Assembly: GCF_000025185.1 (NCBI RefSeq)
Contig: NC_013720.1
Coordinates: forward strand, 1,736,001 to 1,800,000
Source: Pirellula staleyi DSM 6068
Lineage (GTDB): Bacteria > Planctomycetota > Planctomycetia > Pirellulales > Pirellulaceae
Direction of reading: 5' to 3'
DNA: 64,000 nucleotides
The stretch's first letter is position 1; each line of letters opens with the position of its first letter. Below are positions 45,023 to 53,925 of this stretch, in pieces. The notes under the pieces are model-generated. The model searched no databases. It was not told the origin of the DNA and saw only the letters and a program-made list of their open reading frames with translations. The position numbers and the translations under genes were made by a program.

Positions 45023-46132
45023 GTGAACGACTCGATTCGCTTTGTGATGCTCGGTGGATTTCTCGGAGCAGGCAAGACCACCACCATCGCTCGACTGGCC
45101 CGCCACTATCAATCGCAAGGGCTGAAGGTCGGCATCGTCACCAACGATCAGGCCACCGATCTAGTCGACACGCAAAGCCTGCGTTCCCAAGGTTTTGAAG
45201 TGGGAGAAGTTCCTGGCGCCTGCTTCTGCTGTAACTTCGTCAAGCTCACCGAAACGATTGGCGAGCTCTCAGCTGCCGATCGTCCCGACGTGATTCTGGC
45301 TGAACCAGTGGGAAGCTGCACCGACCTGGTCGCGACAGTCGTGCGTCCGCTGCAGCAGCTGTTTGGTGGCAAGTTTGATGTGGCTCCTTACGGCGTGCTC
45401 GTGAAGCCGAGCCACGGCAGCCGAATTCTGCGAGGCGAAGAGCAAAAAGGTTTCTCGCCGCAAGCAGCCTACATTTTCCGCAAGCAACTCGAGGAAGCTG
45501 ATTTCCTGGTGATCAACCGGGTCGATCAGCTGCCGCCAGCGGAGGTCGAAGCACTCACGGCGATCCTCAAGCAGCAATATCCGGGGACCCCTGTGCTGCG
45601 CATGAGCGCTAAAACTGGAGTGGGCTTCGAAGCCTTGGTGGAACTGTTTGACCAGAAGGGTGTGTTCGGCAAGCGGCTGATGGATGTCGACTACGATGTC
45701 TACGCCGAAGGGGAAGCCGAACTGGGTTGGCTCAACAGCAGCCTTGCCGTGTCGACCAGCGCGAGTGTGAACGTCGATCAGCTGCTGCTCGATTTGATTG
45801 GCGAGATCTCGGGGACGCTTGCACGTGTGCCTGCTGAAACGGCCCATCTCAAAGCGATTGCGATGGGAGAGGGAATATACGGGGTCGCGAATCTGGTGAG
45901 CAGCGATTCACCGGCCGAACTTTCGCTCCCGAGCGGCAGCACCACGGCGGCACTGGAAGTGATTGTGAATGCTCGTGTGGCGATCGATCCCGAAGAGCTG
46001 ACGCGTATCGTGCATGCCTCGGTTGAAGCCGTCGCGGCTCGTCACGGCGCGACAGTCCGTTTCAACCAAACGCAAAGTTTTCGCCCTGGTCGTCCCAATC
46101 CAACGCATCGGTTGCTCGAGCCCACCAAGTAG
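45023..46132 (+). CDS. COG0523 (CobW/YjiA-like) G3E GTPase, putative metallochaperone
   Basis: A 369-residue cytosolic GTPase of the G3E family. The P-loop GFLGAGKT is at 12-19, the metal-binding CxCC motif is CFCC at 67-70 (preceded by VPGA), and the G4 site is NRVD. The C-terminal half is the variable metal-handling domain with a long insert. COG0523 proteins deliver zinc, cobalt or other metals to target enzymes; which one cannot be told here. The GTG at 45023 follows GAAGG with about ten bases; the upstream 39 residues are rejected. It is divergent from an ArsR regulator and converges with a kinase gene, 10 bases apart. Confidence 0.92.
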   Translation: MNDSIRFVMLGGFLGAGKTTTIARLARHYQSQGLKVGIVTNDQATDLVDTQSLRSQGFEVGEVPGACFCCNFVKLTETIGELSAADRPDVILAEPVGSCTDLVATVVRPLQQLFGGKFDVAPYGVLVKPSHGSRILRGEEQKGFSPQAAYIFRKQLEEADFLVINRVDQLPPAEVEALTAILKQQYPGTPVLRMSAKTGVGFEALVELFDQKGVFGKRLMDVDYDVYAEGEAELGWLNSSLAVSTSASVNVDQLLLDLIGEISGTLARVPAETAHLKAIAMGEGIYGVANLVSSDSPAELSLPSGSTTAALEVIVNARVAIDPEELTRIVHASVEAVAARHGATVRFNQTQSFRPGRPNPTHRLLEPTK

Positions 46133-46142
46133 CGGCCAGCCC

Positions 46143-47024
46143 TTACGCTTCGTCGCGGCTGATCATCTTCAGCGACTTCACGATCTGTTCCGCCGAGGAT
46201 GGTCGTCCGGCGGCATCGGCCGTGATGCACTGCATGATCACCTTGGCGAGATCTTTATTCAGGTTCGGGCACTTCTCGAGAATCGGGGTCGGCGGTTTAC
46301 TGTCGTGCTGCAAAGCGCCGCGACCGGTGGTGTCCGAAGCGGGCCACGGGAAGTCGAACGAGCAAAGCTGATAGGCGGTGACGCCAAACGAAAAGATATC
46401 GACCCGCTGATCGGTGTTGCGGCGGCGCACAATTTCCGGGGCCATGTAGAGAGGCGTGCCGGTCCGATTGCCCGGCAGCATGTACTCCTTCTTCATCGGC
46501 AGCGTGAGCCCAAAGTCGATCAGCTTCAGCGTCGTTCCGTCGGCGGTGACAATAAAGTTGCGAGGGCAAATATCGCGGTGGATGAAGCCCGCTTTGTGCA
46601 CTGCTTCAATCGCCTCGGCCATTTGGCGGATGAGCAGATGGCGACGACCCTCGAGAATCGGCGAGTGGTTGTTGATCAGAATGTTGAGGCCTGTGCCTGG
46701 CACAAACTCCATCACGATGTACTGCCGGCCATCTTTGGCGGTACCGAATTCATACGTCTCGACGATCCGCGGATGCTTCATCAGCATCGCGATCTTCCCC
46801 TCGCTCGGTTTCTTCAGCGAACGGAAGCGTCCTTCGAAGACTTCGGTTTTTTCAGCATCGAGGATCTTCAGACCGACTGTCTTGCCGTTCTTGCGATCGA
46901 TCGCCTGGTGGAAGCTCGACATCGTGCCGTTGACAGCTTCACGCACCAGCTGAAACCGCTCCACGAGATCCACTTTCTGCGGTTGAAAGAGGTCCTGCAG
47001 TTTTTGGAAGAAGCTGATCGCCAT
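46143..47024 (-). CDS. Hanks-type Ser/Thr protein kinase with an atypical catalytic loop
   Basis: A 293-residue soluble protein, almost entirely one kinase domain. The beta3 lysine is in VGLKIL, the catalytic loop is HRDICPRNF, the metal motif LIDFG and activation-loop end YMAPE are present, followed by VDIFSFGVTAYQL. The canonical HRDxKxxN lysine is replaced by Cys, and the Gly-rich loop is reduced (NGTMSSF in place of GxGxxG). It may be weakly active, or active with altered specificity. It has no transmembrane helix, unlike many bacterial PknB proteins. It lies in a run of minus-strand genes with accD, but 307 bases separate them. Confidence 0.9.
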   Translation of the reverse strand: MAISFFQKLQDLFQPQKVDLVERFQLVREAVNGTMSSFHQAIDRKNGKTVGLKILDAEKTEVFEGRFRSLKKPSEGKIAMLMKHPRIVETYEFGTAKDGRQYIVMEFVPGTGLNILINNHSPILEGRRHLLIRQMAEAIEAVHKAGFIHRDICPRNFIVTADGTTLKLIDFGLTLPMKKEYMLPGNRTGTPLYMAPEIVRRRNTDQRVDIFSFGVTAYQLCSFDFPWPASDTTGRGALQHDSKPPTPILEKCPNLNKDLAKVIMQCITADAAGRPSSAEQIVKSLKMISRDEA

Positions 47025-47331
47025 GGAAGCTCGCTAAACGAGAGAAGTCTGCCGTCGCTGAAATTCCGAGAGGTGCGGATGCCACCATTGGCCGGTCCGC
47101 AGGTCCCACGCTTCAATCTTACTCTAGGGAGGCCAGCGAGGCGCTACAAGTTGCGACCGCCCCCCGAGCTTGCGCGTCGAATTCACGCTGCGATCACGCA
47201 ATCGCAACAAGAAGTGCTTGATCGCTTTGGGGTTATGTCGCAGCGCTACGAGCTAGCACACCCCGCCCAGCTGGGCTCTGGCGCAAGGCGGGTGGCTGAA
47301 CTAGAGCTCGAAACGGGGACTGCTGGCGACG
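47025..47331 (-). other. Intergenic spacer between accD and the kinase
   Basis: 307 bases, with no gene or strong hairpin recognised. The kinase promoter probably lies here. Confidence 0.4.
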
Positions 47332-48168
47332 TTATTTGCCGCAGTAGTCGATCGCGCGGGCGATTTCGGACTTCAGTTTCGAGCGGGGAACGATCCGGTC
47401 GACAAAGCCGTGCTCGAGCAGGAATTCGCTCGTTTGGAATCCCTTGGGGAGTTCCAGTCGAATCGTGGCCTTGATCGTGCGTGGGCCTGCAAACCCAATC
47501 AGGGCCCGCGGTTCGGCAAACACCAGATCGCCGAGCGAAGCGAAGCTCGCAGCGACACCACCCATCGTCGGATTAGTGAGGACCGAGATGAACAGCCCAC
47601 CAGCGCGGTCGTAGCGGGCCAGTGCTGCGGAAACCTTCGCCATTTGCATGAGCGAGAGAATGCCCTCGTGCATACGTGCGCCACCACCCGAAGCCGAGAT
47701 GATGATGAGCGGGAGATTTTCGGCTGTCGCTCGTTCGACAAGGCGGGTGAGTCGCTCTCCCACCACCGAGCCCATCGAGCCCATGATGAAGGCCGAGTCG
47801 GTAACACCCAAAGCAACGCGTCGAGCGCGAATCATGCCGCAGCCGGTGAGGACGGCGTCGGTCATGCCGGTTCGCTTTTGCTCCGCGATGAGTCGATCTT
47901 TGTAGGCCTTCTGATCGGCGAATTCGAGCGGATCAGCCGATCGCAGATGGCCATCCCACTCTTCAAAGGTCCCTTCGTCGAGCACTTGCTTCACACGATC
48001 GGGGCCCGAAACGTAGAAGTGATAGTCGCACTGCGGGCAGACGTTGAAATTCTTTTCCGACTCTTTGCGGAAGATCGAAGCTTTGCAGCCGGGACAACGA
48101 AACCAAAGTCCTTCGGGCACGCCCCGCTTGGGAGGCTTGGGCGAACTGGTTGGATTGGTGGTGCTCAT
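47332..48168 (-). CDS. accD: Acetyl-CoA carboxylase carboxyltransferase subunit beta
   Basis: A 278-residue subunit that, with AccA, transfers the carboxyl group from biotin to acetyl-CoA to give malonyl-CoA, the first step of fatty acid synthesis. The N-terminal zinc ribbon is visible as CPGC (about 25-28) and CPQC (about 44-47). The crotonase-type core has [28 protein letters not shown] and [14 protein letters not shown]. Length matches the family. The ATG at 48168 is used since the zinc ribbon follows within 25 residues; the upstream in-frame residues are Ser/Arg-rich. Genes for AccA, AccB and AccC are not in this window. Confidence 0.97.
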   Translation of the reverse strand: MSTTNPTSSPKPPKRGVPEGLWFRCPGCKASIFRKESEKNFNVCPQCDYHFYVSGPDRVKQVLDEGTFEEWDGHLRSADPLEFADQKAYKDRLIAEQKRTGMTDAVLTGCGMIRARRVALGVTDSAFIMGSMGSVVGERLTRLVERATAENLPLIIISASGGGARMHEGILSLMQMAKVSAALARYDRAGGLFISVLTNPTMGGVAASFASLGDLVFAEPRALIGFAGPRTIKATIRLELPKGFQTSEFLLEHGFVDRIVPRSKLKSEIARAIDYCGK

Positions 48169-48496
48169 CGGCGGCCTATTGGCTACTGAGTCAGCGAGAC
48201 CGTCCCCTTCGGTGGAGAGGAGGGGCGAAGCTCGCAGCGATTCGGACAATCTCGAAACGGACAAATCGGGGATCGAGCGCGAGGCGATCGACGCACCCCA
48301 GCTGCGTAAGGAGGCAAGCTGGGCACAATTCCCGAACCTTAGTGTAGCGTGAAGCCGGGGAATCTCGAAGGGCTATGTTACGGGGGTAACAAGTCGAGCA
48401 GCGCGGGGAACTTGCACCAGCTGGCGAGCCTGTTTTAGCCAGTGGGGAACATCGTCCCAGGCAGCAGGGGCCGCCTGGGAGCTAGTTCGCGGGAAA
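48169..48496 (-). other. Intergenic spacer between the histidine-phosphatase-like gene and accD
   Basis: 328 bases. Possible accD promoter region. No repeat recognised apart from short GC-rich runs. Confidence 0.4.
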
Positions 48497-49078
48497 CTAC
48501 GTGGTCGCGGCGAGTCCTTCGGGGTGGACTTCAATCAGCTGCCAGCCACCCGCTTCGCATTCGGCCTTCCACAGGTCGCCCAGGTCGCAGTGCTTCAGTA
48601 CGCTGCGAACCAAGCTTGCGCAAGGTTCTGGTACGACAAGACCTACGACACCACGGCGATGCTTGCGGACGAGCCGCGTCATGGCGTTGCGAACGCGCAC
48701 CAGCGCATCGCCGACAGCTTCCCCTTGGGGTGGGCAAACCGTTTCGGGGTGCTCTTGGAGTTGGCGATAGACCTTGGGTTGGCTCTGGCGGACTTCGTCG
48801 ACCAGTTTGCCGTGCCAGAGACCGTGATCGAGGTTCTGGAGTTCATCGAGCGAGCGAACCCGCATCCGACGTGGTAGCGCCACCGCCGCAGCCGTTTGTT
48901 CGGCGGCCTGGCAGGGGGAGGTGTAGATGTAATCGATCGGGGTCTCACGCAGTTCTTCCACGATGCGGGCCACCTGATAGGTGCCGTTTTCGCTCAGCGG
49001 AATATCGAGCGTTCCCTTGATGCGACCTTGCTCGTCGAAGTCCGTAGACCCTGGACGAATCAAAACAATCCGTAACAT
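48497..49078 (-). CDS. Histidine-phosphatase-fold protein lacking catalytic residues (pseudo-phosphatase)
   Basis: A 193-residue protein with the phosphoglycerate-mutase/histidine-phosphatase fold: VLIRPGSTDFDEQGRIKG at residues 5-22, LSENGTYQVARIV, YTSPCQAAEQTAAAVA, LDELQNLDHGLWHGK, and LVVPEPCASLVRSVL near 147-161. The catalytic RHG is RPG, the Arg of SPLxRAxxTA is Ala58, and the second His (VSHG) is replaced by VPEP. Three of the key residues are therefore absent, while Glu79 and the fold remain. A catalytically dead, possibly ligand-binding or regulatory role is inferred. It lies 20 bases downstream of rpe on the same strand. Confidence 0.85.
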   Translation of the reverse strand: MLRIVLIRPGSTDFDEQGRIKGTLDIPLSENGTYQVARIVEELRETPIDYIYTSPCQAAEQTAAAVALPRRMRVRSLDELQNLDHGLWHGKLVDEVRQSQPKVYRQLQEHPETVCPPQGEAVGDALVRVRNAMTRLVRKHRRGVVGLVVPEPCASLVRSVLKHCDLGDLWKAECEAGGWQLIEVHPEGLAATT

Positions 49079-49098
49079 ACTTTTCTAGTTATGACCTC

Positions 49099-49788
49099 TT
49101 AAACACCCTTGGCAAGCGCGGAGAGTTCACTCACCGCAGTGCCATAGTCGCTCTGGCCGAAAATGGCCGAGCCGACCACAAACAGAGTTGCTCCAGCAGA
49201 TGATGCGCGGGCGATGGTTTTGGTGTTGATGCCACCATCGACCTCGATCAGCAGGTTCTTCTGGGCCACTCGACGAACGTGAGCCATGCGCTCGAGAGCA
49301 ATCTCATGGAAGCTTTGGCCACCAAATCCCGCCTCGACACTCATCACGAGTGCCAGGTCGGCATAGGGGAGGGCCGCTTCAAATCGGGTCATCGGCGTAC
49401 TGGGATTAATGGCGATACCTGCTCCCATATCAAGGTCGCGGATCTGCCCCAGGATGGCCTGAGCATCTTCCACAGCTTCGATATGGACGGTCAGCACATC
49501 AGCGCCGGCACTGTGAAACTGGCGGAGATACTTCTCCGGCCGCTGAATCATCAAGTGCACATCGAGCGGCATGTCGGTGAGGCGTCGAAGCCCTTCGACG
49601 ATCGGCATGCCGTAGGTGAGATTGGGCACAAACACGCCGTCCATGACGTCCAAATGCAATGCCTTCACCCCCGCTTCTTCCAGTCGACGAACTTCGCGCT
49701 CCAAATTGCCGAAGTCGCACAGGAGAAGGGAGGGAAGCACTACCGGACCGGCGTGCTGCCATGTTTCGAGACACAAGCGTCGCGTCAT
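49099..49788 (-). CDS. rpe: Ribulose-phosphate 3-epimerase
   Basis: A 229-residue TIM-barrel enzyme of the pentose phosphate pathway that interconverts ribulose 5-phosphate and xylulose 5-phosphate. Diagnostic features are PSLLLCDFGNLEREV, HLDVMDGVFVPNLTYG (metal and catalytic Asp), PLDVHLMIQRPEKY, VMSVEAGFGGQSF, IEVDGGINTKT and FVVGSAIFG. The N-terminus is about eight residues longer than in most homologues. The next gene downstream, 20 bases away, encodes a degenerate histidine phosphatase, so the two are probably one transcript. Confidence 0.97.
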   Translation of the reverse strand: MTRRLCLETWQHAGPVVLPSLLLCDFGNLEREVRRLEEAGVKALHLDVMDGVFVPNLTYGMPIVEGLRRLTDMPLDVHLMIQRPEKYLRQFHSAGADVLTVHIEAVEDAQAILGQIRDLDMGAGIAINPSTPMTRFEAALPYADLALVMSVEAGFGGQSFHEIALERMAHVRRVAQKNLLIEVDGGINTKTIARASSAGATLFVVGSAIFGQSDYGTAVSELSALAKGV

Positions 49789-50291
49789 ACACTTTCAGGC
49801 GATGCTTCTGACGACCTGCGTGCGGCACTTGGCAAACCAAGTTTCGCGGCAGGCTTGGAAGCCCTCGCCCCTGAATGGTCGCGCCACGGAGTAAGGGAGC
49901 AATCTTGAGCTTTACGCCCCACTGCTCCCGCTCACCAGCAGCCCACTCAGCTGCCGAGGCGAAACCGATCCTTAAATTCTACTGTCCACCCAATCCATCG
50001 CCAGTATCTATCGCCACAGACAGCCACTTTTGGGTGGTGTAGTGTGCGAAGCTGGCACGTTAACGTGAACCGCTGAACTAGCGATATCTATAAGATGAGA
50101 AAAGACTTACATCAAATCGTCTAAGCGCCGCTTGCCACTCGCTCAAGCAGGTGGTCGCTGCGCTCTTTTTTTGTGAACAACTGATAAAGACGTGATGCAG
50201 GATCGAGGATTTGGAGGTTCACGGGCCACCTTGGTGTGTGGTCCTATTAAGGTATTCGTCCTTTTAGTCGCGGTATTCCAATTCGACTCGA
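49789..50291. other. Intergenic region, no gene supported
   Basis: About 500 bases between rpe and the radical SAM gene. A T-run (CTCTTTTTTTGTG) near 50160-50175 may end a transcript. Frames opposite rpe are shadows. Nothing else recognised. Confidence 0.4.
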
Positions 50292-52373
50292 TCAGGCGGC
50301 ACGTCTTGCCGGAGCGGACTCCGGGGCCGGCCCGCTAGCACTGGTTGGTTGATTCGCCTGGGTGGCGCTTGCGGCTGACCGTTCGGCTCCCATGCCGCTG
50401 GCGAGCGACAGCTGCAAGAGCTGCGGCGCGGGCTCGATGCTGATCAGGTCGACCGTGCGCGTGCTTTGCACCTGCGTTGCGGTTCCTGGAAGGGCATGTG
50501 CCGCAGGGCCACCGGCTGGGTCGCGCATCGGCAGTCGGCTGATCGGCGGCGCAGCGGCCCGCTCGATTCGGCCCGTCACCAGCTTCAGCATCCAGCCGAT
50601 CGTGTGGCGGTAGGTGTGAAACAAACCGGCCATGCCGACGCACTGAATGGCGGCGTCGAGCAACTGGGTTTTAGCTTTTCGTTTGAGCCAGCGCATCGCA
50701 CGCTTACGCCACGGCAGCTTGGCAATCTCTTCCGCAGGGCGTGTTTCATCCGCCAAGTGAGGCAAGTTCGACTTCGGAAAGAAGATTGCCCACAGCATCC
50801 GGAGCGGATTGAAGAAATAGGTGTAAGCAATCAGCAGATTCAGCTGCTTCATCCAAGGCCGAGCATGTTTCGACGCGACGACATAGTTGCCGTCGACCCG
50901 GTACGGCTCGATCTCCTCGCCATTGACGGTCGAGAAAGCGAGTCCCGAACTGAAGGTCTCTTCGTACCACTTCGAGCCGGTGGCAGGGGTGAGCATCAGC
51001 ACCTGCGTATAGAGCGCGCCGGCTTTGCGAAGTACGCCGAGCTGATTGATGATGCCGTAGTTGGTGCCCCACGAAATGAGCGGCTGCGTATCGTGGTGCA
51101 TCATCATCGGGATCGGCGCGATCCCTGCGCTGCGGAGCAGCTTAAACGCCTCGAGCGTTTTGCTTTCGCTCTGTCCTTTTTTCACCAATGTGCCAGTCAG
51201 ATCTTCCACGCCCATCCAGACGGCAATGAGACCCGACTCGCGAATTTTGGGTAGATGCTCCTGCATCCGAATCGAGTCGTGCACGGTCGCTTCGGTGGCG
51301 TAGAGGAGTCGGCCGAATTTTTTAGGATCGTCTTTCTTATGCCGCGCGAGAGTGTCGGCGATATCCATCGTGCGCGCGGTGTCGTTGAAGAAATTGTCAT
51401 CCGCGCCGAAGAAGAATTGAATCCCATAACGCTCGGCGATATCTCCCATGTGGGCCGCCACACGCTCGCCTGTTTTCACACGATGCTGACGCTGGTTGTA
51501 CGCCGGAATCGGGCAATAGCTGCAACGAAACTTACAACCCGACGTGAGGACCATCGAACCGATGGGGCTATATTTTCGAACCTCTTTGTCGGTGAGCGCA
51601 TGGAGCGCGAGTTTATCGCTTTTACCTGGTTTTTCCAGCAAACTGTAGCCAATCACCGGGCTCGGCAATTCGTCGAGATCGCCCAAGAGCTGCTGAATGC
51701 CGGTGTCGATTAACTCTTCCGCAGGACCTCGTGTCGAACTGCTTTGGGCATACACAATACCTGGAATGGCATCGAGCGCACCGCTGTCGCGGGCGCGCAG
51801 AAACGTTTGACGCATCGTCTCGCGCGGGCTTTTGATCGACAGCAAGACTTCGAGCAAGCTCAGAAGCACATACTCTTCGCCGGTGATGGCGACATCGGCT
51901 CCCCATGGATCATCGGGATTGGCCGAGAAGACGTGCCAAGGCTCGTAGATGATTCGTGGACCACCGGCGATGATCAGCGGACGCGAGGCTTCGTCGATGG
52001 CGTTGGCCTCGCGAATCAGGCGATCGCATTCTTCGCCATGCAGATGCATGCTGCTGACGAGAAACAGATCGGGAATCCGCCCATCGAGGCGCATCTTCTG
52101 CGGACTAAAATTCTTGTTCCATTGCTGCAGCACGATGCGGGTCTTGGTCATCCCACTATCGACAAGCGCCGAACCGACAGCACGCACGCCACCTGGGGCC
52201 ATGCGCAGATCGGCGAAGATGAATGGCAAAATACGTGTGCGGTGATCGAACGCGCAGGCAATCACGGTGGCGATGTCATGCTTGCTCGCCAGCAGCCTGA
52301 GCCGACGACGAATGTCGGTCATTTCTCCCGGAGGAAGAAGCTGATTACCCTTGGGGCGACTGGGAAGTTCCAT
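50292..52373 (-). CDS. B12-binding-domain-type radical SAM protein
   Basis: A 693-residue protein. Residues about 20-230 have the alternating strand/helix pattern of B12-binding radical SAM proteins (PDLFLVSSMHLHG; PLIIAGGPRIIYE; DVAITGEEY), though the DxHxxG cobalamin-ligating motif is not visible. The radical SAM cluster motif is CKFRCSYC (about 278-285), followed by FFGADDNFFND and LIAVWMGVEDLTG. The C-terminal 150 residues contain hydrophobic stretches and then a Pro/Ala-rich tail. A perfect AAGGAGG with seven bases spacing marks the ATG at 52373; 158 upstream in-frame residues are rejected. Reaction unknown; such proteins often modify lipids or peptides. Confidence 0.87.
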   Translation of the reverse strand: MELPSRPKGNQLLPPGEMTDIRRRLRLLASKHDIATVIACAFDHRTRILPFIFADLRMAPGGVRAVGSALVDSGMTKTRIVLQQWNKNFSPQKMRLDGRIPDLFLVSSMHLHGEECDRLIREANAIDEASRPLIIAGGPRIIYEPWHVFSANPDDPWGADVAITGEEYVLLSLLEVLLSIKSPRETMRQTFLRARDSGALDAIPGIVYAQSSSTRGPAEELIDTGIQQLLGDLDELPSPVIGYSLLEKPGKSDKLALHALTDKEVRKYSPIGSMVLTSGCKFRCSYCPIPAYNQRQHRVKTGERVAAHMGDIAERYGIQFFFGADDNFFNDTARTMDIADTLARHKKDDPKKFGRLLYATEATVHDSIRMQEHLPKIRESGLIAVWMGVEDLTGTLVKKGQSESKTLEAFKLLRSAGIAPIPMMMHHDTQPLISWGTNYGIINQLGVLRKAGALYTQVLMLTPATGSKWYEETFSSGLAFSTVNGEEIEPYRVDGNYVVASKHARPWMKQLNLLIAYTYFFNPLRMLWAIFFPKSNLPHLADETRPAEEIAKLPWRKRAMRWLKRKAKTQLLDAAIQCVGMAGLFHTYRHTIGWMLKLVTGRIERAAAPPISRLPMRDPAGGPAAHALPGTATQVQSTRTVDLISIEPAPQLLQLSLASGMGAERSAASATQANQPTSASGPAPESAPARRAA

Positions 52374-52737
52374 CGTTCGGCCTCCTTGCACTGCGATCGT
52401 TCGAGCGATGCCTCTTGCATCACTGGGGGGAACCACGCTCGTGAAATCGTCAACCCTAGTGCGGGTGACAGTTTCCCATGCGATTCGTCCCTTTCGATAG
52501 GAATCGTGCGAAGCGGCCCCACTGGCGCAGAGACCGGGCACACTTCGCGCGGAGGGTAATGTGGCATATTTCGCACGCCCCACAAACAGCGATTCTTGAA
52601 CTTTTTTCGCCAAAATTCTGAAGAAACCTGCTGCTTCAGCACTGCTAGCTCGCCGGATTGCCCTTGACCCTCGCGCTCGATCTCTCGATGATCCCGCCCG
52701 CCCCTGGTCTCGTTCCACTACGAAGTGCACGAAGCGA
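52374..52737. other. Divergent promoter region
   Basis: 364 bases between the radical SAM gene and the beta-barrel gene, with both promoters expected. The rejected N-terminal extension of the radical SAM frame covers it. Confidence 0.4.
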
Positions 52738-53826
52738 GTGCGAGTGAAGAGCCTTCTCGTCGAGTACGCCGCGATAATCACGCGCTGCATAGCCTGCAGC
52801 GCGATGCGCTGCGCCGCGCGCGTGCTGCTGATGAGCAGTTTGCTCATGGCGTCGCCTCTGCTGGCGGCCGATGGCGAGCCGACCCTCGCGGTGAATCCGC
52901 TGCGAGATGGCGAGACGATCGATCTGGCCGATTATCAAGACGAAGAAGGGTTCCTCGCCCCCGGCGATCCTCCGGGCGATCCTGCTCCCCCCGGCAATCG
53001 TGTGGAGGCTGATCCCCAAGAGCCTTGGCCCGCGCGAGCTCCCGCTGCCGAGTACTTAAACGACATGCAGCAGCGCCGCGAGCGCGCTTATCAAGAGGAT
53101 CAGCTCCGCATCGAACCCCCGGCACCTGGCGGAATGTTCGAGCCTGGTCACGAGTCGGCTTTTGCCGGAAGCGACTGGGCTTCGTACTTTCAGCTGCCGA
53201 TTCCTGCCACGCACACCGACCCGAACGATCCTTATCGCTACCGGGGACGTGGCGAGCCGATCATCGGCAGCAGTTGGCGCAATCGGCCAGTCTTCACCGG
53301 GTTCTTTATCGGCGCTCGGCTGTCGGGAGACGACATCCTCAGCGGCCGCGTGAAACATAGCAACGGATCGTTCCTCGGGCTCCGTCTCGGTTGGGACTTC
53401 GACCACTACTGGGGTGGCGAACTTCGCTACGCCTACTCGAGCCCCGAACTGACCGACAACAGCGGCAACTCGCTCGGCGATTCGCACGACTACTTTGTCG
53501 ACGCTAGTCTCGCCTTCTATCCCTGGGGGGATACACGCTGGCGACCATTCATCGGCGCTGGCGTGGGAGTGACGACCTATCGCTTTCGCGACGAACTGGA
53601 TCGCCGCATTCACGATTCGGCTTTCACGCTGCCGATTTCGCTCGGCATCAAGTACTATGCTTCGCCGATCTTCTCGCTCCGAGTCGATGTGACCGATCAC
53701 ATCAGTTTTGGGAGCGACAATCTCTCCGCGATGCAAAACTTCTCGCTCACCATCGGTGGCGAAATGCGTTTTGGTGGTCGCAACGTCAGCTACATGCCGT
53801 GGCACGGCAACTCGCAAGTTTGGTAG
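52738..53826 (+). CDS. Outer-membrane beta-barrel protein
   Basis: A protein of up to 362 residues. After a signal peptide (RVLLMSSLLMASPLLA, cleaved near ADGEP) and a Pro/Asp-rich linker of about 100 residues comes a C-terminal barrel of alternating strands: VFTGFFIGARLSG, GSFLGLRLGWDFDHYWGGELRYAY, HDYFVDASLAFYPWG, RPFIGAGVGVTTYRF, PISLGIKYYASPIFSLRVDV and FSLTIGGEMRFGG. This is an eight-stranded OmpA/OmpW-like pattern. The longest frame starts with GTG at 52738, but an ATG at 52804 would place the signal peptide directly at the N-terminus and is equally likely; no ribosome site decides. Confidence 0.82.
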   Translation: MRVKSLLVEYAAIITRCIACSAMRCAARVLLMSSLLMASPLLAADGEPTLAVNPLRDGETIDLADYQDEEGFLAPGDPPGDPAPPGNRVEADPQEPWPARAPAAEYLNDMQQRRERAYQEDQLRIEPPAPGGMFEPGHESAFAGSDWASYFQLPIPATHTDPNDPYRYRGRGEPIIGSSWRNRPVFTGFFIGARLSGDDILSGRVKHSNGSFLGLRLGWDFDHYWGGELRYAYSSPELTDNSGNSLGDSHDYFVDASLAFYPWGDTRWRPFIGAGVGVTTYRFRDELDRRIHDSAFTLPISLGIKYYASPIFSLRVDVTDHISFGSDNLSAMQNFSLTIGGEMRFGGRNVSYMPWHGNSQVW

Positions 53827-53873
53827 CGCTCATCGCCGGTTTAATAGCGACTGTCGCAAGTTTGCTCGTGCTC

Positions 53874-53901
53874 AAGAGCGCCCACCGATTGCGGGCGCTT
53901 G
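53874..53901 (+). terminator. Hairpin after the beta-barrel gene
   Basis: GCGCCC (53878-53883) pairs with GGGCGC (53893-53898), with AAG/CTT extensions, followed by TGCCTTTC. It lies 48 bases after the stop and just before the convergent glgC stop. Confidence 0.55.
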
Positions 53902-53925
53902 CCTTTCGCCATGGCTCGATGCGAT

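Noticed and set aside
52645-52847. N-terminal extension of the radical SAM protein to 52847
   Set aside because: A perfect AAGGAGG precedes the ATG at 52373, and the extension is Arg/Ser-rich and overlaps the divergent beta-barrel gene.
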